A DNA stretch of 64,000 nucleotides from an uncultured Ruminococcus sp. (GCF_947301925.1 NZ_CAMYUE010000005.1:1-64000); one strand, 5' to 3'. Counted from the stretch's first letter, positions 16,766-25,971 are shown. Notes: generated from the letters alone by a model not told the origin. Program-made: numbers and translations.

Positions 16766-17200
16766 TCAGCGCCATAGATCATAGTCAAGGCTAAGGATAT
16801 AGTCCGGAGTATCTATATTCTTTCCTATGGTATCCTCTGCCCTGTAAAATATGGGCTGCTGCATTTCGCCGTTTATAAATATCTCCGTAAGATAATTGTC
16901 TGTCTCTGTAAGCTGATATATCCTTGCGTTTTTATCCTCAACGCCGTCCTGAACGATATATCCCAGACAATCGCCTACATCTTCGCCTTTCAGCGACCTG
17001 CGTATCGTTCCGTAAGGTATAAAACGTCTGCCGCTGTACTCTATGATCTGGTAACCATCGTCCTTGTCTTTTGGGGAAATATAGCTCTGCGTATAGAATT
17101 TTATTGGATCATCCGGCAGATCGTAGTTAATGCCTTTTCCGCAGCCCGTCAGGAGAAACATCGTTCCCAGCAGTGCCGCAATACGTTTTATTGCCTTCAT
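16766..17200 (-). CDS. Small lipoprotein, unknown
   Basis: 144 residues. The ATG at 17200 is chosen because AAAGGAAAG precedes it and it begins a clean lipoprotein signal (MKAIKRIAALLGTMFLLTGC, Cys20). The mature part is a single small domain with no family I recognise. It sits upstream of the DUF2975 gene with a 27-base gap. A strong promoter with an inverted repeat precedes it. Confidence 0.75.
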   Translation of the reverse strand: MKAIKRIAALLGTMFLLTGCGKGINYDLPDDPIKFYTQSYISPKDKDDGYQIIEYSGRRFIPYGTIRRSLKGEDVGDCLGYIVQDGVEDKNARIYQLTETDNYLTEIFINGEMQQPIFYRAEDTIGKNIDTPDYILSLDYDLWR

Positions 17201-17227
17201 ATGGCGCTTTCCTTTCTTTTTATCCTG

Positions 17228-17280
17228 TGTCACATTTCTTACTGTGACTATAGTATATCACATAAAATATCATTTGTCAA
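17228..17280 (-). promoter_or_regulatory. Strong promoter with inverted repeat upstream of the lipoprotein gene
   Basis: On the minus strand, TTGACA (17275-17280) and TATACT (17252-17257) are 17 bp apart. TGTCACA (17228-17234) and TGTGACT (17243-17249) form an imperfect inverted repeat near the transcription start. The repeat could be an operator for the XRE protein; that is inference. Confidence 0.65.
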
Positions 17281-17327
17281 TAGAAAATTATTGTTTTTCA
17301 ATAATTTTTTTCTGTTTTTCAAAAGAC

Positions 17328-17356
17328 TTGTACTTTTACGGAAAAAATGCTAAAAT
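17328..17356 (+). promoter_or_regulatory. Predicted promoter of the first sigma-factor operon
   Basis: TTGTAC (17328-17333), 17-bp spacer, TAAAAT (17351-17356). Confidence 0.6.
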
Positions 17357-17425
17357 AATGTGTCTGATTTTTTCTCTCACTAACGATTATATTAGTGAAT
17401 GCATTCAATAAAGGAGGAATCCCTG

Positions 17426-18004
17426 ATGACGGACATGGAGCTGCGCCTGCTTATGGGGGAATCTGTGCAGAAATGCCACAGAGCTCTGTTTGACAAGTAC
17501 TGCAACTATGTTTATGCCATTGTTATCAATATACTCAGAAACTGCGGCAGCCGCGAGGATATGGAGGACTGCGTCAGCGATGTGTTCTTCAAGCTCTACA
17601 AGCAGCTTGACTCGGGCATTGAATTTTCAGGCGACCTGAAAAACTATATCGCCGCAATTGCAAGGAATACCGCAATAGACGCCTTCCGTAAAATAAGTCA
17701 CGGCAGCAGCAGGAACGTTTCCATAGACGACGATACCGTGACCGAGCTCCCCTCGGATGAAAGAGTGGAGGAGAATGCGGATAAGAAAGAACGCTCACGC
17801 ATTATACTGAGTAAGATAAAACAGCTTGGCGAACCCGATACCACTATTATAATACAGCAGTATTTCTATGACCGTACAGCAAAGGAGATCGCAGAGAGCG
17901 TTTCCATGACAGCTGCCGCAGTTCAGAAGCGCAGCAGCCGTGCAAGACAAAGACTGAAGGCCATGCTTTGCGAAGCAGGTCTTGGTAAGGAGGATCTGAT
18001 ATGA
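17426..18004 (+). CDS. Sigma-70 family (ECF-like) RNA polymerase sigma factor
   Basis: 192 residues. Region 2 spans about residues 15-85 (LFDKYCNYVYAIVINIL, DMEDCVSDVFFKLYK) and region 4 about 125-185 (YDRTAKEIAESVSMTAAAVQKRSSRARQRL). No region 3 is present, as in ECF sigma factors. The ATG at 17426 follows AAAGGAGG by eight bases. The next gene starts within its stop codon and encodes a membrane-anchored protein that is probably its regulator. Confidence 0.88.
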   Translation: MTDMELRLLMGESVQKCHRALFDKYCNYVYAIVINILRNCGSREDMEDCVSDVFFKLYKQLDSGIEFSGDLKNYIAAIARNTAIDAFRKISHGSSRNVSIDDDTVTELPSDERVEENADKKERSRIILSKIKQLGEPDTTIIIQQYFYDRTAKEIAESVSMTAAAVQKRSSRARQRLKAMLCEAGLGKEDLI

Positions 18005-19950
18005 AAGATTTTTATCTTTTTGACGACACAGATGATGTGACTCTCGAATCCCTTGCTCAGGACTTTCCCGTACTCACCGATGAAGAAAAGGAGAGGATCT
18101 ACGCCATGAGCGAGAGAAAGTACAATAACGATACAGAGAAGAAAACAGATGATATATTCGATAATGAAGAAGAAGTCAAGGGCGTTGAGCGCTACAGGCG
18201 CCCGAAAATGAGAACGGCCTCCATTGCGGCTGCGGCGGTGCTGCTTATCGGCGCAGGCTCGTTCGGCGGCTACAATATAGCACAGCAGCTGAAAGACGGA
18301 AAGGACGGCGACAACGATAACGTCACCACAACTATTGCCGTTGATATTACTCAGTCGGGAACAGAAGCTCCCGAGGATCCCCTTACAGAGGAATACCGCG
18401 ACGCAGCAGAGGAGCTTCTGGCGGAATACAATGATTTTCTTGTACCATATAACGTTGACGAACTGCCGCAGAGAAAATCAGCCGCTTTAATGCCCTCCGA
18501 CGAGGAGATCGCAAGTATGACCGCCGAGGAATTTGAAGCCTATGTGGAAGAACAAAACAGAATATCAGACGAGGTGGAAGCGGATTACAACGCCCACCAT
18601 GACAGGATATGGTTCGATCTTGGTATAGGCGATCCCTATGACCATGTGAATTATGTATTTATCGGCAATTGGAACTACTCTTACTTTGATACGGGAATGA
18701 AGTTCAGCAGTACCGATGAAGTGCAGGAAAAGGCCCTTTCCTTTATGTCACAGAGCTGTATCGACAAGATGTTCCCCAAGCTCATCGGCGAGGACCTTAC
18801 AGGCTATGAACCCGACCGAATCTACAGACAGGATATTGAGAAGTGTCCCGACTTCGGAACATATGCCATGCGCGACGGAAAGCTCTATTGCACCTGCTCA
18901 AACGACTTCATTGATGATATGTTCATTGCTGCCTCATACTATTTCTTTAACCGCAAAGACGAGCCTGTAGTTATCACCGATATCACCGAGGATTCATTCA
19001 CAGCCTGCGTGAAGTACGAATCCACCAGCGTCCCCAACAAGTACGATATGACCATGAAGGTGGTAAAAAACGGCGAAAACTGGATAATAGACGATATTGA
19101 ACCCACGGGTCCCGAGCTTGACGCGCAGAAGCTGGAAATCGTCAACAAGATGATGAACAGCTGCGATTACTATGACAAAATAAGCGCTAAAAAAGCAGAC
19201 TTCTACGCTCTCCGCGACGACAACGATCCGGATAAAGGAAAATGCACCGTTCAACTTGAATCCATATACTGCGATAACAGAGCTCCGAAGGAATACAGCT
19301 CCGGTTACTATGCAGATGATCTCATCAGCATGGACAGCCCCGAAAATATGGCGAACTCCGCAAGGAAGATATATTCGCCCAAACACGAAAAGGAAACCGA
19401 GACCTACTGTGACGGCACAAGATACTATTACTGGAACAATCCCCTTGATCTTGACGGAGACGAGTCCAACGGCAAGGAATACAGCTGGTACGACTGGAAC
19501 GATGATGTCCCCCATGACGGCGACGCTGAAAAATACAGCAGCTTTGAAGATCTCATGATGACAAGCTACCACCATCTGATATATAACTCATCTTCTTTCA
19601 GACCTATGATCTGTCCCAACGGCCGCAGCATGGTGATCAACTATCTCTATGACTTCAGCGCATGGAATATCACAGGTGAGACGGTATTTGAGGGTGTGGA
19701 CTGCCATATAATAGAATATCATATGCCTTCATACCTGTATAAAGAGAGTGATGAGATATACGGCATCAGTTCCTTTACGGCATATGTTTCAAAAGAAACG
19801 GGCATACCCATGGCTACACTTTACTATGGCAGCGACGCAGATGTACAAAGCATGGAAATACTCTATGACGTTAAGTTCAACGGCGACGCAGAACCTGTTC
19901 CCGATGTGGATATGAACGCTGTGGGCCTTGAAAAATTCAATTACAAATAA
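18001..19950 (+). CDS. Large membrane-anchored protein, putative anti-sigma partner
   Basis: 649 residues, overlapping the sigma gene by four bases (ATGA). About 72 cytoplasmic residues (LTDEEKERIYAMSERKYN) precede a transmembrane helix (about 77-97, ASIAAAAVLLIGAGSF) and a long acidic extracytoplasmic region of about 540 residues rich in Asp, Tyr and Ser. The short cytoplasmic part plus one helix directly downstream of a sigma gene is the usual layout of membrane anti-sigma factors; the large outer part could be the sensor. I do not recognise a named family. A terminator follows. Confidence 0.65.
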   Translation: MKDFYLFDDTDDVTLESLAQDFPVLTDEEKERIYAMSERKYNNDTEKKTDDIFDNEEEVKGVERYRRPKMRTASIAAAAVLLIGAGSFGGYNIAQQLKDGKDGDNDNVTTTIAVDITQSGTEAPEDPLTEEYRDAAEELLAEYNDFLVPYNVDELPQRKSAALMPSDEEIASMTAEEFEAYVEEQNRISDEVEADYNAHHDRIWFDLGIGDPYDHVNYVFIGNWNYSYFDTGMKFSSTDEVQEKALSFMSQSCIDKMFPKLIGEDLTGYEPDRIYRQDIEKCPDFGTYAMRDGKLYCTCSNDFIDDMFIAASYYFFNRKDEPVVITDITEDSFTACVKYESTSVPNKYDMTMKVVKNGENWIIDDIEPTGPELDAQKLEIVNKMMNSCDYYDKISAKKADFYALRDDNDPDKGKCTVQLESIYCDNRAPKEYSSGYYADDLISMDSPENMANSARKIYSPKHEKETETYCDGTRYYYWNNPLDLDGDESNGKEYSWYDWNDDVPHDGDAEKYSSFEDLMMTSYHHLIYNSSSFRPMICPNGRSMVINYLYDFSAWNITGETVFEGVDCHIIEYHMPSYLYKESDEIYGISSFTAYVSKETGIPMATLYYGSDADVQSMEILYDVKFNGDAEPVPDVDMNAVGLEKFNYK

Positions 19951-19960
19951 TAAATACAAT

Positions 19961-19990
19961 GCCCCTGAGCGCTTCAAAACGCTCAGGGGC
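19961..19990. terminator. Bidirectional terminator
   Basis: GCCCCTGAGCG pairs perfectly with CGCTCAGGGGC, with an 8-base loop. It separates two convergent genes. Confidence 0.8.
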
Positions 19991-19997
19991 TAAACTT

Positions 19998-21179
19998 TTA
20001 TATGCACTTTCTTGTACAGGCGCTTATGCCTGCCATGGGATCCTTGTTCCTTACGCCGCTGATTATAGCCTCTATTATCTCGGGCTGTGTGGGTTTCAGC
20101 GCCCGCCTGTCAAAAAGACCCAGACCGAATTTTCCGTTGAAACCGTTGTCCCAGTATACGGGAGTCAGACCGTTCTGTGCGGCAGTTCCCGCAACAAAGC
20201 CGTCATAATAAGCGCGGTTCTCGTTTATCCTCTCGGGGATATGAGGAGCGCTGTCTGCTCTGTCGATACAGCCGAATTCGCCTATAACAACGGGTATGCC
20301 CATATCCACATACATCCGCTTCAGCATCTCGAACTGCGCCCTGATGTGAGCCTCGTCGCCCCAGTCCGCCTTACAGCAGGGATCTGCGCTTTCAAGGTCA
20401 ACTATCTCCTGCCCCTTTTCGCCCCAGAGGAACACGGTCTTTTTCTCCTCGCCGCAGTAGTCCCAGGGGTCGTAGCAGTGAACGGAGAGAATGAGCCTGC
20501 CCTCGGCGCAGGTATTGCCGCTGTCCTCGGGGAAGCGGAAGCCGTAACCGCCGCAGGTATAGTTTATATCGGTGTTCCAGCCTGCGGTCATCAGCCAGCG
20601 GTGGGTATTGTTCCCTCCTGTGCTTCTGACCGTATCAACGAATATCTGGTTATAGTCGTTGATATTCTCATAGTATTCCGCAACGGGAGTATGGTATATC
20701 CCGTCAAAGACCTCGTTCATGCTCTCAAAAATGAGATGCTCGTCATAGTCGGCAAAGCGGAGAGCTATCTGCCGCCATACCGCGCCGTATTTCTCCTTTA
20801 TGTAGTTCTGGTCGGTGCTGTCGCACAGCAGCCAGCCGCCCTTTATGGTATGATAGCCGTCGCCGTGTATATTTATGATAACGAACAGATCACGGTTATA
20901 GCAGTAGTCAACCACCTCGGCTATCCTGTCCAGCCATTCCCTGTCCACTCTGAAGCCGTTGCTGTCGTCAATCTTGCTGAGAAACGAAACAGGTATCCTT
21001 ATAGTCCTGAAGCCCGCATCGGCTACGGCGTCCACCATTGCCTGAGAGGCCTTGGGATTGCCCCATACCGTCTCATCGGGAGTTCCCCCGAAATTCGCTT
21101 CAAGGGTGTTTCCGTAATTCCACCCTGCCCCCATTTTTCCGGCGATCTCCGCAGCTGAAACAATAAATCCGCCGCTCAC
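19998..21179 (-). CDS. GH5 family glycoside hydrolase (endoglucanase-like) without a signal peptide
   Basis: 393 residues, one TIM-barrel domain. Family motifs are in order: GWNYGNTLEA (19-28), FRTIRIPVSF (57-66), INIHGDG (102-108), the acid/base Glu156 in SMNEV, HCYDPWD (234-240) and the nucleophile Glu301 in VVIGEFG. The start is GTG at 21179, six bases after a GGGGGTG site. There is no signal peptide, carbohydrate-binding module or dockerin. Secreted GH5 enzymes of cellulolytic ruminococci normally have at least a signal peptide, so this one may act inside the cell on imported oligosaccharides. Exact substrate unknown. Confidence 0.88.
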   Translation of the reverse strand: MSGGFIVSAAEIAGKMGAGWNYGNTLEANFGGTPDETVWGNPKASQAMVDAVADAGFRTIRIPVSFLSKIDDSNGFRVDREWLDRIAEVVDYCYNRDLFVIINIHGDGYHTIKGGWLLCDSTDQNYIKEKYGAVWRQIALRFADYDEHLIFESMNEVFDGIYHTPVAEYYENINDYNQIFVDTVRSTGGNNTHRWLMTAGWNTDINYTCGGYGFRFPEDSGNTCAEGRLILSVHCYDPWDYCGEEKKTVFLWGEKGQEIVDLESADPCCKADWGDEAHIRAQFEMLKRMYVDMGIPVVIGEFGCIDRADSAPHIPERINENRAYYDGFVAGTAAQNGLTPVYWDNGFNGKFGLGLFDRRALKPTQPEIIEAIISGVRNKDPMAGISACTRKCI

Positions 21180-21302
21180 ATTCTCACCCCCTGCCGCCTT
21201 GTAAAAGTTACACTAATTATAGCATAGGAAACTGCTCATTTCAACCGAATACAGGCCATAGAAGATTATATGCAACAAAGAAGCGTTTTTTTTACCCATG
21301 TA

Positions 21303-21332
21303 TTGACACGGCATAAAAAAATATGATAATAT
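21303..21332 (+). promoter_or_regulatory. Predicted promoter of the phosphoesterase operon
   Basis: TTGACA (21303-21308), 18-bp spacer, TAATAT (21327-21332). Confidence 0.6.
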
Positions 21333-21434
21333 AGTATAAATCAGCATTTATAATTGCATGAACCGGTGTTTCCGTGCAGGGGACGCCGCCATCTGCGTCA
21401 CGCTGCAAATTATGATTTACAACAGGAGGTCTTT

Positions 21435-22535
21435 ATGTCATTCTGGCTGATCTTATTCGCCATACTTCTGATACTGGCCATCAGCGGCACAATATATCTT
21501 TTCACGCGCTTTCACCGCTTCAGCTTCATCGAAAAGCTCGGCAAAAAGCATAAGCTGCTGTCCTGGCTGGTCTGCCTGATACCCTTCGGCGGACTCGCCT
21601 GCTTCGGCTTTATCAACTACTTCACCGTAATAGTGGTGCTTATCCACCTGATGATATTCTGGCTCATAGCCGATATCATCGCCGCCATTATCCGAAAGGC
21701 CGCAAAAAAGAAGCGCCGCCTCTATATCGAGGGCGCTGCCGTCGTTCTGTTCACGGCAGTTTATCTTGCTGTGGGCTGGTACAACGCCCACACTGTAAAA
21801 CGAACAGCCTATGAGCTCCGCACTGACAAGCCCATTGCAGGCGGGAGCCTCCGCATAGTAGGCATAGCGGACTCTCATCTGGGCATCACCCTTGACGGTG
21901 AGGACTTCGCCCGCGAAATGGAGCGCGTTCAGGAAGAAAAGCCCGATATTGTCGTTGTGGCAGGAGATTTCGTGGACGACGATTCGTGCAGGGCGGATAT
22001 GGTCCGTTCCTGCAAGGCGCTGGGGCAGCTCGACACTAAATACGGAGTCTACTTCATATTCGGCAACCACGACAGAGGCTATTACAAGGGCTACCGCGAT
22101 TTCAACGTCTCCGACCTCTGTCGGGAGCTGGAAAAGAACGGCGTCACCGTCCTTGAGGACGAGACCGCCGAAGTCACCGAGGGCTTCAATATAATAGGCC
22201 GCCTTGACAAGAACGACGAGGGACGGCTGGAAATGCCGGAGTACGCAGAAAATATCTCCCCTGCTGCCTTTTCTCTGGTACTGGATCATCAGCCCAACGA
22301 CTACGCTAAGGAAGCAGAAGCAGGCGCCGACCTTGTATTCTCGGGACATACCCACGGCGGACACCTCTGGCCGTCCGGATATGTGGGACTTCTTCTCGGT
22401 GCAAATGATTTCGTGTACGGACATACAAAACGGGACAATACCGATTTTATAGTGACCTCGGGCATTTCAGGCTGGGCTATCCCCTTCAAGACAGGGACCT
22501 GCTCCGAATATGTGGTCATTGACGTAAAAAACTGA
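21435..22535 (+). CDS. Membrane-bound metallophosphoesterase (YkuE-like)
   Basis: 366 residues. Three or four N-terminal transmembrane helices (within residues 1-115) precede a calcineurin-type phosphoesterase domain. Metal-binding motifs are visible: GIADSHLG, VVAGDFVDD, FGNHDRG, LDHQP and FSGHTHGGHLWP. The ATG at 21435 is set by AGGAGG six bases upstream. Relatives act on phospholipid-type or nucleotide substrates; the substrate here is open. It is followed after 13 bases by the PARG-like gene. A shorter homologue lies at 54106-54906. Confidence 0.87.
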   Translation: MSFWLILFAILLILAISGTIYLFTRFHRFSFIEKLGKKHKLLSWLVCLIPFGGLACFGFINYFTVIVVLIHLMIFWLIADIIAAIIRKAAKKKRRLYIEGAAVVLFTAVYLAVGWYNAHTVKRTAYELRTDKPIAGGSLRIVGIADSHLGITLDGEDFAREMERVQEEKPDIVVVAGDFVDDDSCRADMVRSCKALGQLDTKYGVYFIFGNHDRGYYKGYRDFNVSDLCRELEKNGVTVLEDETAEVTEGFNIIGRLDKNDEGRLEMPEYAENISPAAFSLVLDHQPNDYAKEAEAGADLVFSGHTHGGHLWPSGYVGLLLGANDFVYGHTKRDNTDFIVTSGISGWAIPFKTGTCSEYVVIDVKN

Positions 22536-22548
22536 AAGAGGTGCTGAT

Positions 22549-23346
22549 ATGAATAATATAGCTATCGCAAACGAAACCATAAAGATAAACGCCGACGGCT
22601 TTTATGAAAAGGACGGAAAGCGCATCGATCTTCCCGGAAAAGGCTATTCCGCAGCTGAGGTATGGACTCCCGTAAAGGGTGCGGAGCTTGCAGGCAGTAC
22701 TGTGATCCCCGACGGAGAGATGTGCAGCATCACCGTAAATAACTACGATTCGTTCGAGGCTGCAAGCCGTTACGAGAACCCCTTCGTTATGAACTTCGCC
22801 AACGCTCACAAGGCAGGCGGCGGCTTCCGTCTGGGCGCAAATGCGCAGGAAGAAGCCCTTTGCAGGTGCAGCACCTTGTATGCCTCCATAACCTCGGAAG
22901 CTGCAAGGGAGATGTACCATTATAACAACACTCACCTCAGCGCTGTGGAATCGGACTATATGATATATTCTCCCGAGGTCTGGGTATTCCGCGGCGAGGG
23001 CTGCTGTCTCAGGAGCATTCCCTTCAGGGCTTCCGTTATCACGGTGCCTGCTCCCAACAGACGGGGTGCGGCGCTGTTTGCCTCCAATAATAAAATAGCC
23101 GAGGCTATGACAGGCCGCATACGCATAATGCTGGCCATTGCGGCAAAGCACGGTCACAGGAACCTCGTTCTCGGAGCATGGGGCTGCGGAGCTTTCGGCA
23201 ACAAGCCCGATGAAGTGGCGGGATATTTCAGAAAGGTACTTGTGGACGAGGGCTACGGCAGACTCTTTGACAATGTCTGCTTTGCAGTCTACGGCAAGGA
23301 GGACGGACGGAATTATCTCAGCTTCAAAAAAGCATTCACCTTATAA
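22549..23346 (+). CDS. TIGR02452-type microbial PARG-like (macrodomain) protein
   Basis: 265 residues. The bacterial poly(ADP-ribose) glycohydrolase signature GGG-x7-QEE is present at residues 90-102. An N-terminal segment and a C-terminal NLVLGAWGCGAFGNKPDEVA complete the macrodomain fold. Expected activity is removal of ADP-ribose from proteins or poly(ADP-ribose). AGAGGTG precedes the ATG. The gene forms a two-gene unit with the metallophosphoesterase; a shared role in ADP-ribose turnover is only a suggestion. Confidence 0.88.
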   Translation: MNNIAIANETIKINADGFYEKDGKRIDLPGKGYSAAEVWTPVKGAELAGSTVIPDGEMCSITVNNYDSFEAASRYENPFVMNFANAHKAGGGFRLGANAQEEALCRCSTLYASITSEAAREMYHYNNTHLSAVESDYMIYSPEVWVFRGEGCCLRSIPFRASVITVPAPNRRGAALFASNNKIAEAMTGRIRIMLAIAAKHGHRNLVLGAWGCGAFGNKPDEVAGYFRKVLVDEGYGRLFDNVCFAVYGKEDGRNYLSFKKAFTL

Positions 23347-23377
23347 ATATCCGGTCTGCAATAACATCATCACTTAC

Positions 23378-23412
23378 AAAAAAACGGGTACAACAGTACC
23401 CGTTTTTTTATT
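23378..23412. terminator. Bidirectional terminator
   Basis: ACGGGTAC and GTACCCGT form the stem, flanked by seven As and seven Ts. It serves both convergent genes. Confidence 0.9.
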
Positions 23413-24154
23413 CTATAGTCAGCATTACGGGGCAGTGATCGCTGCCCATTACATCTGTGAGTATCACGGAATCCTTCACGCGCTCCATAAGGCGCTCTGA
23501 CACAACGAAATAGTCTATACGCCAGCCTGCGTTCTTTTCGCGTGCCTTAAAGCGGTATGACCACCACGAATATGTAACTGTGTCGGGATAGAGCCTGCGG
23601 AAGGTGTCCGCAAAGCCTGCGCCGAGAAGCTCCGTGAACTTGCCGCGCTCCTCGTCGGAGAAGCCTGCATTTCCGCGGTTGGACTTCGGGTTCTTCAGAT
23701 CTATCTCCTCATGTGCAACGTTGAGATCTCCGCAGTAGATAACCGGCTTTTTCTTATCGAGCTCCGAAAGATAGGCTCTCATGTCGTCCTCGAACTCCAT
23801 GCGGTAGTCGATACGCCTGAGACCGTCCTGAGCGTTGGGAACATAGCAGCATACAAAGTAAAAGTCCTCATACTCGCAGGTGATGACGCGGCCTTCGTCC
23901 GTATGGGTGCCGTTAATGCCGTAGGTCACGGATATTGGCTCTGTTTTGCTGAAAACGGCCGTTCCCGAATAGCCCTTCTTTATAGCGCTGTGAAAGTATA
24001 TATTATAGCCCTCGGGCCTGAAATCAGCCTGATCGGGCTGCATTTTTGTCTCCTGCAGGCAGAATATATCGGCGTCCGCAGCCCTGAAGAAGTCCTCAAA
24101 GCCCTTTTGCAGACAGGCGCGGAATCCGTTGACGTTCCATGATATGAGCTTCAT
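23408..24154 (-). CDS. xth: Exodeoxyribonuclease III / AP endonuclease
   Basis: 248 residues, the normal family length. Starts MKLISWNVNGFRACLQKGF and shows the catalytic motifs CLQETKMQ, YCGDLNVAHEEIDL and the C-terminal SDHCPV. It repairs abasic sites and blocked 3' ends in DNA. CCGGAGG precedes the ATG. Single gene. Confidence 0.95.
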   Translation of the reverse strand: MKLISWNVNGFRACLQKGFEDFFRAADADIFCLQETKMQPDQADFRPEGYNIYFHSAIKKGYSGTAVFSKTEPISVTYGINGTHTDEGRVITCEYEDFYFVCCYVPNAQDGLRRIDYRMEFEDDMRAYLSELDKKKPVIYCGDLNVAHEEIDLKNPKSNRGNAGFSDEERGKFTELLGAGFADTFRRLYPDTVTYSWWSYRFKAREKNAGWRIDYFVVSERLMERVKDSVILTDVMGSDHCPVMLTIE

Positions 24155-24252
24155 TGTTATACCTCCGGAAAGAATTTCTCCGCAGTCACGACAACTGCGG
24201 AGACTTTCCTATATTATAGCATAGTTTTTTATAAATTTCAACTTTCTATCGT

Positions 24253-25971
24253 TCAATTATCCTGTATTTCTATATATTTATCAAGTATCCCGCGGAGCTT
24301 CTCTATATCGCTGTCGTTTTTCAGCTTATAAGAGATATTGCTCTGACTGCCATTCTGAGGATAAACGTAACCATTCCGGCTGATAACAGCTCCTGCAATG
24401 TAGAAATCATTGTATACATTATCCATTTCGTCCAGGCAGAACGTCCATTCAAGGTCTGAGATCTCTTTTTTCAGTCTGTCAAAATCAGTTACGGTACACT
24501 CCCTGCTTTCCGTGAACTGTCCGTCGTCAGCACGGAACTGGGCCTCACCGCCCTTATAGGATTCGGGGAAGGCGTCCATTATATCATACTTTGAAGCATC
24601 CACGCCGGACTCCAGAGGTATAAGATGCTCGTCGCATATCTCTCTGAGCCTTTCAATGCTGCTTTCATTTTTAAGCTTGTATGCGTACTGCCTTGCACCG
24701 TCAGTCTTGGGAAGGATATATCCGTTTCTGCTGATAAGCGAGTCCATAGAATAGAAGTCCTTATATATCTCAGCCTCGTCCGTCTCGCAGCTCACCCACT
24801 GAAGTGAGGATATTTCCTTCTTGAAGCCGTTGCTGTCCCTGAGGACATATTTCGTGCTCTCTGTGAACTGTCCGCTGTCGGGATAGAAGTCCACCGTTAT
24901 GCCTTCATACTGGGTAGAAAATGCACGCTTTATGGTGGAGCTGTCAATGGTCCAGTCATACTGAGCCAGACTGAGATGCTTTGCAATGACCAATGACTTG
25001 AATGCCTCCAGATCGCTGCTGTTTGCCAGCTTGTAGGTACCGCTGAAGCTATCATTTAACAGCACAAGATAACCCATGTCACTCATCATGAAGTAGGAAT
25101 TCATTTTATTCAAATTGATCATATACATATTCTTTCCGTATACCGCATATGATGTTTTCCAGTCAAAGCTGAGGATATCCTCCAGCAAGCCGTTGCTGTC
25201 GACTTCATATTTGATGTCCCTGCTTTCCTCGGCGCCTTCAGTCAGAGTTGCCTGTCCTGTAACACTGTCAACGATATCCTTCAGATTTTTTTCCAGGTAT
25301 TCTTTTGAGACCTGTCTCATCTCTTCCATGATCTCACTGCCGACAAACATCTGACCAAATTCGCCATAGTGATTAATTCCGTCATCATAGCTGTAATAAG
25401 CTGTGCTTTTCTTGCCGTTTTCGGTCTTTCTCCAGTTAAACGTATCGTTTTCGGAAATTTCAAACTGATATAAGAGATCTTTATCAGTATCTACGGGAGA
25501 AAACACTACAGAAATACTGTTTCTGCTTTCGACAACGTAAGGCAGTTCGTAATAGACGTTATTATTCTCCATATAGCTGAAAAACTGATCCTTGTTGATA
25601 TCAACTATGGATGTATTGCCATTTGTAGGATTCATTACTATCAGCTTTGCGTCATAATCGTCTTTATGCTCCTTGAGCTCATACAAAATGCTGTCACCGG
25701 CCTGTGTTTCCTCGATCTTGGTATCCTCATTTATATTTGCAAAGTGGTAGGCTCCGCCGCCTGCGACTCCGCCTATAAGGACAACAACCGCAGCTGCCGC
25801 AGCAAATCTTCCCCATCTGCTTTTCTGTGTTATTACCTCTGTACCGCTTACTGTTTCCTCATACTCCGCTTCCTTTGCAGGAGCTTCCTTCAGTTTTTCC
25901 TGCATACGGCTGCGGAACTCGTCGCTGCATTTTATCTTGCACAGGAGGTCGTTATACTCGTTAGGTCTCAT
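24253..25971 (-). CDS. Membrane protein with tandem repeated domain, putative anti-sigma partner
   Basis: About 572 residues from the ATG at 25971, seven bases after GAGGGG; another ATG at 25977 is too close to that site. About 55 cytoplasmic residues (NEYNDLLCKIKCSDEFRSRM), a transmembrane helix (RFAAAAAVVVLIGGVAGGG), then an extracytoplasmic part. A unit of about 110 residues occurs three times: YPDSGQFTEST and DDGQFTESRE start two units, ISRNGYILP and ISRNGYVYP lie in the middle, and YKLKNESSIERLR and YKLKNDSDIEKLR end them. The gene overlaps the sigma gene by 11 bases. An anti-sigma role is inferred from position. Confidence 0.65.
   Translation of the reverse strand: MRPNEYNDLLCKIKCSDEFRSRMQEKLKEAPAKEAEYEETVSGTEVITQKSRWGRFAAAAAVVVLIGGVAGGGAYHFANINEDTKIEETQAGDSILYELKEHKDDYDAKLIVMNPTNGNTSIVDINKDQFFSYMENNNVYYELPYVVESRNSISVVFSPVDTDKDLLYQFEISENDTFNWRKTENGKKSTAYYSYDDGINHYGEFGQMFVGSEIMEEMRQVSKEYLEKNLKDIVDSVTGQATLTEGAEESRDIKYEVDSNGLLEDILSFDWKTSYAVYGKNMYMINLNKMNSYFMMSDMGYLVLLNDSFSGTYKLANSSDLEAFKSLVIAKHLSLAQYDWTIDSSTIKRAFSTQYEGITVDFYPDSGQFTESTKYVLRDSNGFKKEISSLQWVSCETDEAEIYKDFYSMDSLISRNGYILPKTDGARQYAYKLKNESSIERLREICDEHLIPLESGVDASKYDIMDAFPESYKGGEAQFRADDGQFTESRECTVTDFDRLKKEISDLEWTFCLDEMDNVYNDFYIAGAVISRNGYVYPQNGSQSNISYKLKNDSDIEKLRGILDKYIEIQDN

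Noticed and set aside
21376..21412. Possible RAYT repeat at GCAGGGGACGCCGCC
   Set aside because: Matches only about ten bases and has no inverted partner.
24176..24203. CTCCGCAGT/ACTGCGGAG hairpin between the repeat membrane protein and the exonuclease gene
   Set aside because: It has no T-run on the minus strand, so terminator function is unsupported.
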